From the NCBI GenBank assembly GCA_016868575.1, contig VGGL01000006.1:1-56008 (forward strand): DNA of 56,008 bases, given 5' to 3'. Source of the DNA: Bacteroidota bacterium. GTDB taxonomy: Bacteria; Bacteroidota; Bacteroidia; Bacteroidales; FEN-979. The notes under the pieces were generated by a model. It ran no database searches. It had not been told where the DNA came from and was given only the letters and a program-made list of their open reading frames with translations. A program made the translations under genes and the position numbers. Below are positions 39,886-48,391 of this stretch, one piece after another; within the stretch, counting starts at the first letter, position 1, and each line of letters opens with the position of its first letter.

Positions 39886-40659
39886 ATGGATCAGGCTAAT
39901 GAGTCATTTGCCAAACTTCTTTCAATTATGCAAACGCTCAGGAAGAATTGTCCCTGGGATCAAAAACAAACCCTTGAGAGTTTGCGTTATCTGACCATTG
40001 AAGAGACCTATGAATTATCCGATGCCATCCTCTCAAAGGATTTGGGGGGGATCAAAAAGGAACTTGGAGATCTCATGCTGCACATTGTTTTTTATGCCAG
40101 AATCGCTTCAGAGCTAGAAGCTTTTAATATTAAAGATGTGATTGACAGCATCAACCAAAAGCTGATCACCAGACATCCGCACATTTATGGGGATGTGCAG
40201 GTTAAGGACGCAAAAGAAGTGAAGGATAACTGGGAGAAAATCAAACTTAAGGACAAAGAGAACAAGTCGGTGCTGGCTGGTGTTCCTGTATCCCTTCCGG
40301 CTCTTGTGAAAGCATACCGGATACAAGAAAAGGCCAGTGGTGTAGGCTTTGATTGGGAACATCCCGATCAGGTTTGGGAGAAAGTGGAAGAAGAGCTGAA
40401 CGAATTGAAAAAAGAGGTTGAAGATCAAGCTTCAGTTGAGGTCATTGAGTCGGAATTTGGTGACCTTTTATTTGCTTTGATCAATTATGCAAGGTTCATT
40501 GGGGTTAATCCTGAGGATGCTTTGGAAAAGACCAACCGGAAATTCATTCACCGGTTTACCTACCTTGAACAAGAAGCGCGGAAAAGGCATAAACCGCTGC
40601 ATGAAATGACGCTGAAGGAGATGGATGTTTTCTGGAACGAGGCAAAGAAACATGAGTAG
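39886..40659 (+). CDS. mazG: Nucleoside triphosphate pyrophosphohydrolase MazG
   Basis: Hydrolyses (d)NTPs to the monophosphate and pyrophosphate as a housecleaning enzyme. It has 257 residues with two all-helical MazG repeats. First: ENCPWDxxQT-like start (KNCPWDQKQTLESLRYLTIEE) with the metal-binding EE..E and ELGDLMLHIVFYA; linker WEKIKLKDKENKS and GVPVSLPALVKAYRIQEKASGVGFDWE; second repeat with EELNELKKEV and ESEFGDLLFALINYARF. Both repeats keep the acidic ExxE...D pattern. The stop overlaps the start of the PAP2 gene by eight bases. Confidence 0.96.
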   Translation: MDQANESFAKLLSIMQTLRKNCPWDQKQTLESLRYLTIEETYELSDAILSKDLGGIKKELGDLMLHIVFYARIASELEAFNIKDVIDSINQKLITRHPHIYGDVQVKDAKEVKDNWEKIKLKDKENKSVLAGVPVSLPALVKAYRIQEKASGVGFDWEHPDQVWEKVEEELNELKKEVEDQASVEVIESEFGDLLFALINYARFIGVNPEDALEKTNRKFIHRFTYLEQEARKRHKPLHEMTLKEMDVFWNEAKKHE

Positions 40660-41476
40660 GCTATACATATTTATTCTATTTCTTTTCTGCTTTATTTATC
40701 AGAGAGCTGATGGTCAGTTTTCTGACACCCTAACCAAACCTGTCAGAAAAACCGGAATAGACCGCGCATACATCAAATCCTATTTTACCGATGCCGGTTC
40801 AATCCTGGTATCTCCGGTGAGATGGGAAAAAAAGGAATGGAGCATCGTTGCTGTTGCAACCGGCGCTGGCATGCTGTCCCTTGCATATGATCGGGAAATC
40901 CGGGACTTTTTTCAGCAGAACAGATCGCCTGTTACCGATAAGGTAAGCCGGTATTTTTTCAATCCGTTGGGCAGCGGACTCTATCTGGCACCGATCCTTG
41001 GAACGCTCTATGGTGTTGGATATTTCACACAAGATGAGACTGCCATGCAAGCAGCTTTGCGATGTGTCGAAGCTTATATCATTTCTGCCGGATTTGTGCA
41101 GGTCACCAAACACCTGATGCACCGGGCGAGACCTTATCAGCTTTCACCAGCAGATCCGTACCAGTGGGAAGGACCATTCGGGGATTTTTCCTACACTTCT
41201 TTTCCTTCCGGACATACCATCACCGTCTTTTCGGTAGCTACTGTTCTCTCATCCTATTACCGGGGAACGACCTGGGTGCCGATCGTTAGTTATTCTTTGG
41301 CAGCCTTGACCGGTCTTTCGAGGATAAGTACCGACAAGCATTGGGCGTCAGATGTGCTAACCGGAGCCGTACTGGGATATGGGATCGGGAAATTGATTGT
41401 AAACAAACACCATGGCCGGGACCGGTTTTTGCTCGGTGCAGGATGTAATCAAATAAGCCTGGCGTACAGGTTTTGA
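40652..41476 (+). CDS. PAP2-superfamily membrane phosphatase, exported
   Basis: 274 residues from the ATG at 40652, which overlaps the mazG stop. N-terminal signal-like helix (YIFILFLFCFIYQRADGQ), then a PAP2 domain with all three phosphatase motifs: KHLMHRARPY (KxxxxxxRP), FPSGHT (PSGH) and SRISTDKHWASDVLTG (SRxxxxxHxxxD). Several membrane helices surround them. The family acts on lipid phosphates such as undecaprenyl pyrophosphate or lipid A phosphate groups; LpxE/LpxF-like action on lipid A is possible given the neighbouring lipid A deacylase genes, but this cannot be decided from sequence. Confidence 0.92.
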   Translation: MSRLYIFILFLFCFIYQRADGQFSDTLTKPVRKTGIDRAYIKSYFTDAGSILVSPVRWEKKEWSIVAVATGAGMLSLAYDREIRDFFQQNRSPVTDKVSRYFFNPLGSGLYLAPILGTLYGVGYFTQDETAMQAALRCVEAYIISAGFVQVTKHLMHRARPYQLSPADPYQWEGPFGDFSYTSFPSGHTITVFSVATVLSSYYRGTTWVPIVSYSLAALTGLSRISTDKHWASDVLTGAVLGYGIGKLIVNKHHGRDRFLLGAGCNQISLAYRF

Positions 41477-41507
41477 ATGAATTCTGCGGTAAAGGAATCC
41501 CTTGAGA

Positions 41508-42140
41508 TCAATGTTTTGAAAGATAATCGGATACCCCTTCATGGGTAGCTTTCATCGCCTCTTTACCCGTGTTCCAGTTAGCCGGGCAAACCTCTCCATT
41601 TTCTTCAAAAAACTGGAGGGCGTCCACCATCCGGATGGCTTCATCGATATTTCTTCCCAGGGGAAGGTCGTTCACCACCTGATGCCGGACAACGCCTTGC
41701 TTATCGATGAGAAAAAGTCCACGGTAGGCCACGGCATCTCCATCGAATTCCATCTCGCCATCTTCATTATAAATATAATCACCGGCCAGCACATCATAGT
41801 TCACTGAGATGGTTTTTGACAAGTCAGAGACGAGGGGAAATGACACTCCCTTGATACCACCCTTATTCCTATCCATATTCAGCCATGCCCAATGCGAGAA
41901 CTTGGAGTCGATGGAACACCCAACAATGGCCACATTCCGTTTTTCAAACTCCTTGATCTTCTCCTGGAAGGCCAGGATCTCGGTTGGGCAAACAAAGGTA
42001 AAATCAAGTGGATAGAAAAAGAAGATCACATATTTCTTTCCGATGTATTGTTCCAGTGAGAACTTCTCAACAAATTCACTCCCGTTGATGACCGCATCCG
42101 CTTCAAACAAAGGGGCTTTTTTTCCTACTAATATTGCCAT
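41508..42140 (-). CDS. 2-Cys peroxiredoxin (AhpC/Prx1 type)
   Basis: Thiol peroxidase reducing H2O2 and alkyl hydroperoxides. It has 210 residues. The peroxidatic cysteine lies in FYPLDFTFVCPTE (about Cys51), the resolving cysteine in GEVCPANW (about Cys170), and the C-terminal arm is present (YLSKH). The N-terminal core has LFEADAVINGSEF, and the later VAIVGCSIDSKFSHWAW contains an additional conserved block. It is a typical 2-Cys enzyme and would be recycled by thioredoxin or AhpF, neither of which is in the window. Promoter 32 bases before the ATG. Confidence 0.96.
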   Translation of the reverse strand: MAILVGKKAPLFEADAVINGSEFVEKFSLEQYIGKKYVIFFFYPLDFTFVCPTEILAFQEKIKEFEKRNVAIVGCSIDSKFSHWAWLNMDRNKGGIKGVSFPLVSDLSKTISVNYDVLAGDYIYNEDGEMEFDGDAVAYRGLFLIDKQGVVRHQVVNDLPLGRNIDEAIRMVDALQFFEENGEVCPANWNTGKEAMKATHEGVSDYLSKH

Positions 42141-42171
42141 ATTTAGAATCGTTTTTTTTGATTTGACCCGG

Positions 42172-42179
42172 CAAAATTA
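42172..42179 (-). promoter_or_regulatory. -7 promoter element for the peroxiredoxin gene
   Basis: TAATTTTG on the minus strand matches TAnnTTTG, 32 bases before the start codon at 42140. Confidence 0.5.
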
Positions 42180-42191
42180 CAGAAAAACCAC

Positions 42192-42237
42192 AAAATAAAA
42201 CATCCCGGGGTTCCTGCTTGAGGAAACACCCGGGATG
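42192..42237 (-). terminator. Strong intrinsic terminator after the acidic gene
   Basis: CATCCCGGG and CCCGGGATG form a perfect nine-base-pair stem extended by GTTCC/GGAAAC with small bulges. On the minus strand the stem is followed by TTTTATTTTG. It ends transcription from the leftward gene at 42283 and separates it from the peroxiredoxin promoter. Confidence 0.8.
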
Positions 42238-42282
42238 ATGCATGGTGGTTATGGGGTTCAGTATTTTCTTCCACTTATCCTG

Positions 42283-42849
42283 TTAACGCTTATCAGGAGG
42301 AGGTGGAACATTTGGTTCCTGTGGCGGGGCTGGAGGAGATTCAGGTGCTGTTGATTTTTGTGCCTCGGACTTCTTCTTAATAATGATTACCAGGTCATCT
42401 TCTATTTCGATGATAATCTTTTTATATCCCTTTCTATCCTTGACTTCAAATCTTTTGATCTTGTCCATCGGAAAGGATTCCATCCAACTTCCAATGCCCT
42501 GCATATCCGGAATACCAAATTGGCGTCCAAATTGTTGTTGTATCTCCCGCTCCATGCAGCGCTCGTCCTCATCCTCATAGAACTCTTCCATATCTACATC
42601 TATATCTTCCGGAAAGAACTCGAAATCAAACATTTCCGGAGTCACCTGCATCCTGACCGCTTTTCTGATCCTATCCGGAAGATCAACCAATGAATCCTGG
42701 AATATCTTCCATGCAGAATCATTAGGGTCAGAGAAACACAGGATATCAGGGATACGCCAGTTGTCGTGTTCAGGAGTGCTCCACAAATCAAAGCTACAAG
42801 CACTCCACCGAGTCAATAGGAGAGAAGCCGGAAAATTTACCGCCAACAA
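42283..42849 (-). CDS. Acidic protein of unknown function, 5' end uncertain
   Basis: Leftward reading frame with no ATG in its first 65 codons; the nominal start is TTG, so the true 5' end is uncertain or lost. The first 40 residues look unlike the rest. From about residue 45 (DSAWKIFQDSLVDLPDRIRKAV) the sequence is plausible protein: a highly acidic stretch (FFPEDIDVDMEEFYEDEDER), a Gln-rich helix, then FEVKDRKGYKKIIIEIEDDLVIIIKKK and a Pro-rich C-terminus. The strong terminator at 42192-42237 supports real leftward transcription. It is head-to-head with the damaged sensor kinase and overlaps its probable start. I recognise no family. Confidence 0.55.
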   Translation of the reverse strand: MLAVNFPASLLLTRWSACSFDLWSTPEHDNWRIPDILCFSDPNDSAWKIFQDSLVDLPDRIRKAVRMQVTPEMFDFEFFPEDIDVDMEEFYEDEDERCMEREIQQQFGRQFGIPDMQGIGSWMESFPMDKIKRFEVKDRKGYKKIIIEIEDDLVIIIKKKSEAQKSTAPESPPAPPQEPNVPPPPDKR

Positions 42850-44186
42850 ACTAAGCCCAGGTCAGAAAACAGGGTGATCATCTTTGATGGAAGCGGGAGA
42901 TAAGAATTTCAGGAGATAGAGATCCCTGAAGTACCTGAACCACCGGATGAGCTGTTGTTGCAGTGGGAAATCAACCAGGAGGAGTTTTCGCGACAGATGG
43001 AACTGGTTCGCCTACTGAATGAAAGGTTGACGATAGAAGGGGTAAACATCGACTCGCTCCTCGGGAAAAATGGTCTCCATCTGATCCATCCTGATTTTTA
43101 TCAAAATTTCAACTTTATCTATGCTCGAGACAGTTTTGCATTGAATGATTACGGCTTTCCGACTGCTTTACCAGAAGAGGATGATACCTTTATCTCAACC
43201 TACAAGATCCTGCCAGGGATTCGGCCATTCCGGTTCATTCCAGCGGTTTTCCAATGGAAGCCGTCAATTCCGGTTACAAGGCCTCTCTCTTTCCGGCGGA
43301 TCTCCTGCTAAAGCCATCCTTTTTGATTCTCCACTTCCCTGATAAGCGCACCCACATTTTTCAATCCTTAGCCTGGTTGATGCCAGGATCAATGATTTTC
43401 TCAATCATCATAGTGATAGCAAGCCGGTTAAGTATTTATGTCATGCTGCGACAAAAGAAGATATCGGATATCAAGACCGATTTTATCAACAACATGTCAC
43501 ATGAGTTCAAGACACCCCTTGCAACGATCAATTTGGCAACGGATTCGATCCTGAGCCACCGGGTTATTGGGGATGAAAGCAAGGTAAAAGCTTTTACCGG
43601 GATTATCAAAGAGGAGAACAGAATGATGAACGGGCTTGTGGAGCATGTTCTGAATATGGCTTTACTTGACCGGAAGGCTTTCAAACTTGACCTGCAGCCA
43701 CACGATATACACGAAATGCTTGGTAAAGTGATCAACCAGGTGCAGCTACAGGTTGAAAAGAGGGAAGGGACTATAGTATTTGAACCCGGCGCAGCTCAAT
43801 ATCTGGCTGATGTGGACGAAGTACACTTATCAAATGTGTTTTTAAACATTCTGGACAATGCCATTAAGTATTCTCAGGGGCATTTAGAGATCATTGTAAG
43901 GACGCGCAATGCAAAGAAGCAGATCGGGATCATGTTTTCCGATTCGGGTATCGGGATGAGCCGTGAAACCCAAAAGCGGATTTTCGATAAATTCTACCGT
44001 GTATCCACAGGCAATATTCACAACATTAAAGGATTTGGCCTGGGGCTTAGCTATTCAAAGGCTATTGTTCTGGCTCATAAAGGAGATTTGATGGTTAATA
44101 GTGAGATAGGTAAAGGCAGTACCTTTGAGGTCCGATTGCCCCTGCGTACAGAAAACCCAATTGATCATCCCTTACAGGAAGGATAA
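42820..44186 (+). pseudogene. Sensor histidine kinase, disrupted (RprX-like)
   Basis: The kinase part is intact from about 43254: one membrane helix (SMIFSIIIVIASRLSIYVMLRQKK), the H-box NNMSHEFKTPLATINL, N-box NILDNAIKYS, and G-boxes DSGIGM and GFGLGLS. The sensor part is broken. Reading one frame back from 43203 gives plausible protein (FEIEIPEVPEPPDELLLQWE region, then VRLLNERLTIEGVNIDSLL) but has an in-frame TAA at 42901-42903 and a TAG at 42817-42819, and a frameshift between about 43203 and 43260 separates it from the kinase. The usual N-terminal helix is not found. The next gene, a response regulator, overlaps its stop by one base. Either a recent pseudogene or sequence error; a short kinase starting at 43254 could still be made. 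Confidence 0.75.
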
Positions 44187-44878
44187 TGAGCAGGAATAGA
44201 ATTAAAATATTACTGGTTGAAGATGATCCCATCTTCGGTTCTATTCTGAAGTCATACCTGGAGATACACGATATGGACGTTGTGCTGAAAGTTAATGGGA
44301 AACTGGGATTATCTGCTTTTCTTGGTGAGCCTTTTGATCTTTGTTTGCTGGATATTATGATGCCCGAGATGGATGGTTTTACACTTGCCAGGGAGATCCG
44401 GAAGATCAATCAACAGATCCCTTTCATTTTTTTAACAGCGAAGACATTGAAGGGAGATATTCCGGAGGGGTTCCGATGCGGGGCTGATGATTATATTACG
44501 AAGCCGTTTGATTCTGAGGTCTTGCTGATGAAAATTCAGGCTATTGTGAAGCGGCATCAAGGGTTAAAGGGAGCGGAAGATCCGCAAGTATATCCATTGG
44601 GGAGATATACTTTTCATTATCCCAACCGGATTTTACAGCACCCTGGGAATGAGATCCGGTTGACTCCAAAGGAGGCTGAATTGCTTAAAATGCTTTGCCA
44701 TTCAGGGGGAGATGTGCTTCCCAGGCATGATGCCTTGCTGAAAATATGGGGCAATGACAGTTATTTTAATGCCCGCAGCATGGACGTTTTCCTGGCAAGG
44801 TTGAGAAAATACCTGAAAGCTGATCCTTCCATTGAGATCATCAATGTATACATGGCAATGGGTTTCGCCTGGTGGTGA
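44186..44878 (+). CDS. OmpR-family response regulator (RprY-like)
   Basis: DNA-binding regulator partnered with the adjacent kinase. 230 residues: receiver domain with VEDDP (acidic pocket), LCLLDIMMP (phospho-Asp), FLTAKT (Thr) and ITKPFD (Lys-Pro); then an OmpR-type winged helix (RLTPKEAELLKMLCHSGGDVLPRHDALLKIWGNDSYFNARSMDVFLARLRKYL) with the recognition helix. The overall form is that of Bacteroidota RprY. The extreme end, INVYMAMGFAWW, departs from the usual GxGY/F hairpin, where one expects a Gly-x-Gly before the aromatic residue. The ATG lies at the kinase stop codon, so the pair was translationally coupled. Confidence 0.93.
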   Translation: MSRNRIKILLVEDDPIFGSILKSYLEIHDMDVVLKVNGKLGLSAFLGEPFDLCLLDIMMPEMDGFTLAREIRKINQQIPFIFLTAKTLKGDIPEGFRCGADDYITKPFDSEVLLMKIQAIVKRHQGLKGAEDPQVYPLGRYTFHYPNRILQHPGNEIRLTPKEAELLKMLCHSGGDVLPRHDALLKIWGNDSYFNARSMDVFLARLRKYLKADPSIEIINVYMAMGFAWW

Positions 44879-44928
44879 GGCACTCCTAATATTGATCTAT
44901 CCCCTTATTCATCTATTGAAATAAGCTA

Positions 44929-44936
44929 TACATTTG
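44929..44936 (+). promoter_or_regulatory. -7 promoter element for the truncated symporter
   Basis: TACATTTG matches TAnnTTTG, 23 bases before the ATG at 44959. The damaged gene therefore appears to keep its promoter, which could now also drive the NDK-like gene. Confidence 0.5.
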
Positions 44937-44958
44937 CGGAGTAACGTTTACCTCCATC

Positions 44959-45744
44959 ATGATGCTGTCAAAACGCCTGCTTGGGATATTGCTGATCGTT
45001 CTTTTGTTCATTATTTGTTGTCTTTACCTTGTTAACAACTTCCTTACTCCGGTAGTTTCCGATTCCGTTCTGGCCGGGTTCCGGTGGGGTTTTCTGTTCA
45101 TTCTGATCCTGTTTGCCATTTCCCGGAACACTTTGACCACCTACATTTTAGTAAGCATGCTGCTGGGGGCAGAGTTTGGCCATCAGTTACCCGGGATTGC
45201 CGTTCACTTGAATGTGATCGGTAAGATATTTCTTAGGCTTATAAAAACCATCATTGCTCCCCTGCTTTTTGGCACGCTGGTAGTTGGTATTGCCGGGCAT
45301 GCCAATCTCAGGCAAATCGGGAGATTAGGATGGAAGTCGATCATTTACTTTGAGGTTGTATCAACCATTGCCTTGTTCATTGGTCTGGCTGCGATCAACA
45401 TCTCTCAGGCAGGGATTGGGGTTAATGTCCCCGCCAATATAGAAACCAGCCAGGTTCCGGTAATCCAGAAGCAAAGTTGGGAAGACATCATCCTGCATAT
45501 CTTTCCAGAGAACATAGCCCGGTCGATTTACGAGGGGCAGGTTTTGCAGATCGTTGTATTCAGTATTTTGTTTGGTATTGCAGTTGCATTGCGAAGTGGG
45601 AGGGCGCGTATTCACCCATGGTCAATGATCCACCAGGTTGAAATCCATGCCCATTTTTTATTGTGGCTATGTAAATACACCAACACCAGAAGACATGAAC
45701 GGAACAGGACCCCTAACAAACCTGGAAATCAACAGTTTTCTTGA
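44959..45744 (+). pseudogene. Dicarboxylate/amino acid:cation symporter (DAACS), 3' half missing
   Basis: Front half of a DctA/GltP-type Na+/H+-coupled transporter. The match is clear to about residue 217: LTTYILVSMLLGAEFG, LNVIGKIFLRLIKTIIAPLLFGTLVVGIAG, LGWKSIIYFEVVSTIALFIGL and VLQIVVFSILFGIAVAL. It then changes abruptly into unrelated residues (SGRARIHPWSMIHQ...) and stops at 262, whereas the family is about 400-440 residues. The missing half carries the HP2 loop and the substrate and cation sites, so it cannot function alone. The junction lies near 45600, just before the NDK-like gene, which it overlaps. A deletion or an assembly join is likely. Confidence 0.8.
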
Positions 45745-46711
45745 AATCCCCGAGCATGCATCCATTTGCCTTGGCTTTGACTTCCAGGTATTGAAAAAGA
45801 ACCAGTTGCTATTCTTTTTTAAACCTGAATGCTTTCCAGCAGGAAGACCGGACACGACGAAAAGAATATTTCAGCTCATTCAGAAAAAGTTTGAGGCTTA
45901 TCACCTGCTCATCAGCGGGGCTATTATGGTACCGGGTGAAGTGCTCAGGAAAACGGGAATTATGGATGCCCATTATCAGTACATCAATACCCTTTCCCGC
46001 GGCGGGTCACACATCATCTCCACCAAAGAAAAAGAAGCGATTTTGCACCATCTTGGGGTTGATCCGGAGATAAAAATTACCATCCTGGGCGGGCATGAAG
46101 TACTCACTCAGCATCCCGGTCCGGATGAAAAAGAATTAAACCGGATCTGGCTACAGGGTAAGCATTTCAAATTGAAAAGCGGGTTTTATTATGGCCGTTT
46201 TCACATTGGCTCAGAGGAGATCATCATCATCAATGGATTTCATCCGCAACAGCTCAGTTATTTTACCGGATGGGAAAAACGGATTCTTGTTCTTCTGCTG
46301 AACTCCGACACTTCCTGGGAACGACTTAAAATGGAGTTGACGGGTGAGACGGATCCTGCCAAAGCGTCACCCGGCTCTATCCGAAGGGATCTATTGGATC
46401 AGGCGCTTGAACTTGATCTTGAAGACGTTTCTGTCTCCAGGAATTATGTTCATCTGTCTGCCGGCCCTTTTGAAGCGATGTATGAAACGGATAATTTCTT
46501 TTCCAGGTTAGTTATTCCCGGCTATGAGATCGGTCAGACGCAGATGGGTCGTTTGATGCAACAAGCAAACGTTCCTACGGAGTTACAGATCAAGGCCTTA
46601 ACAAATCCGGTGTATCAAACTTCAGGTGGCTTGCAATCGCTATTCTCAGCAACTGAGAACTATGACAGTTTGCCGGCTGTTGAGAAATACATAGCGTTAC
46701 AGCATGCTTAA
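45695..46711 (+). CDS. Long nucleoside-diphosphate-kinase-like protein
   Basis: 338 residues from the ATG at 45695, with weak but ordered similarity to nucleoside diphosphate kinase, which is normally about 140 residues. The first NDK strand appears at QLLFFFKPECF and KRIFQLIQKKFEAYHLLISG; an insertion of roughly 120 residues follows, and the second part returns as FTGWEKRILVLLLNSD, TDPAKASPGSIRRDL (family: TdPaxAaPGTIRGD) and RNYVHLSAGPFEAMYETDNFF (family: RNvvHGSDS...FF). The catalytic His is therefore present. Whether it is an active kinase is unclear: the first Lys-Pro segment has KPE rather than KPD. It overlaps the symporter remnant. Relatives occur, I believe, in other Bacteroidota. 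Confidence 0.75.
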   Translation: MNGTGPLTNLEINSFLEIPEHASICLGFDFQVLKKNQLLFFFKPECFPAGRPDTTKRIFQLIQKKFEAYHLLISGAIMVPGEVLRKTGIMDAHYQYINTLSRGGSHIISTKEKEAILHHLGVDPEIKITILGGHEVLTQHPGPDEKELNRIWLQGKHFKLKSGFYYGRFHIGSEEIIIINGFHPQQLSYFTGWEKRILVLLLNSDTSWERLKMELTGETDPAKASPGSIRRDLLDQALELDLEDVSVSRNYVHLSAGPFEAMYETDNFFSRLVIPGYEIGQTQMGRLMQQANVPTELQIKALTNPVYQTSGGLQSLFSATENYDSLPAVEKYIALQHA

Positions 46712-46755
46712 AGCGATCCGAAGAAATCCAACTTGTTAATACGAAGGAAAAGAAG

Positions 46756-48363
46756 TCACTTCGTCACACCCATCTCTTTCAGGATGAAGTCAGCTCCCGC
46801 CAGTTTTTCTGTGATAAACAGAACATAGCGAATATCGACGGAGATGACCCTTTGCAGGTCATAGTCATATTGCCAGTCGCTGATCATGGCTTCATAATTA
46901 CCGTCGAATACGACCCCGATGATCTCTCCTTTGGCATTGAGGATGGGGCTGCCGCTGCTCCCTCCGGTAATATCGCACATCGAGAGAAATGCAACAGGTA
47001 CATCCTTTAGGGCGGGATCCATCCACCGGCCGAAGTTTCTTTTTGCATACAAGTCAACAAGGGTTGCGGGGGCATTAAAAGGTTCTTTGCCGGTATTCTT
47101 ATTGATCACCCCTTTCAACGTGGTCTGGGGATGGTATGTCACAGCATCTGCCGGGTCATAGCCACGAACGGGGCCAAAGGAGAAGCGCATGGTTCCATTG
47201 GCATCCGGATACATGTTTTTCCCTTTCCACTCAAAGATACCATCGAGGTAGGTTTTTCTCAGCTCGGTGACATTGGCACCAAATCTTTCACTGGTAATCC
47301 TGATCTCTTCCGAAGTAGGGTACAAGGCGGCAGCCAGGTTGATAAAGGGATCATTCAATGCCTTGAGTTCAGCCGGCGTTTTTTTAACAAGGGTTTTTAC
47401 ATATTCAAGGTCTTTCATCCGTGTTGCTTTAAAAGCCTGGCCGGCAAATTGCTCAATGGTTTTTGATTTGTCATTCAGGATCGCGTTCAAACCTTCGATC
47501 TTTTGGTTTTGAGGAAGTTCCGCGGCCAATTTCAGGGATCTGATGAACAAAGCCTTCTCGGACGGTTCATAATAGTTGGCATAGGTGTATTGAAGTCCAT
47601 CAATGGCATCATTGATGGCATCTTCGTTCAATCCAGGTTGCCGCTCGCTTTCAGGTTTTTGCATTTCCATGGCAAGGCTATACAACTGACCGGCAACACT
47701 CAGGGGTACACCAGCTAAACCTTGGAATAACCGAAATACATTATCCCGGTCTTTTGTTTTCCTTATCACTTCGTATTCAGCTTTTTCCTTTTGCAGGATG
47801 GAACCATATTTTTCACGAAGAACCGGAGAGGTGTTGGTCCATTTGGTAAAATCCTGTTCGAAGTCGATCTTCTTTTGGAGGAAATTGGTCTTTTTCATTC
47901 CTTCCACTTTCCCCTGGTAATTCTTCATGACATTGGCAAGTCCTTTATTGAGGTTTGCCACCTTGAGCTTTCCTTCGGGGTCATTTTTTGTCAGGGATTC
48001 ATTCAATTCGATGATCTCTTTGAAATTGTCGATGGAGAAAGGATAGTTGTAATCCCGGTTCCATTGTACAGAGGTTGAGGATCTGTAGCGAGTGGTAAAT
48101 CCCGGGTAGCCCAGGACGAAGGTTAAATCGCCTACCCGGACTGGATCTTTTGCCACGCGGAGCCAAACTTTCGGATTGTAGGGGATATTGTTTTCGTCAT
48201 ATGCTTTTCCCGTTCCATCAGGAGATGAATAAACACGAAGGAAAGAGAAGTCACCGGTATGCCCGGGCCACATCCAGTTATCAATTTCGCCGCCATAGTT
48301 TCCAACCGAAAGGGGTGGCGCATAGACAATACGGACATCTTTAAATACCTTATAGACAAAGAC
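46756..48363 (-). pseudogene. S46-family dipeptidyl peptidase (DPP7-like), N-terminal third missing
   Basis: C-terminal part of an S46 dipeptidyl aminopeptidase. Open codons run back to about 48363 (FVYKVFKDVRIVYAPPLSVGNYGGEIDNWMW), but a TAG at 48364-48366 precedes them, and nothing further upstream matches. About 200 residues, including the signal peptide and the catalytic His, are absent. The Asp region (GGEIDNWMWPGHTGDF) and the Ser region (CDITGGSSGSPILN) remain; the later FDGNYEAM has Gly at the specificity position, the DPP7-type (hydrophobic P1) rather than Arg of DPP11. The thrH gene ends only 28 bases upstream, so the 5' part was deleted or lost in assembly. Any Met-started fragment would be inactive and unexported. 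Confidence 0.85.
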
Positions 48364-48391
48364 CTATGCAAAAAGGTCAAAAACAGAAAGG

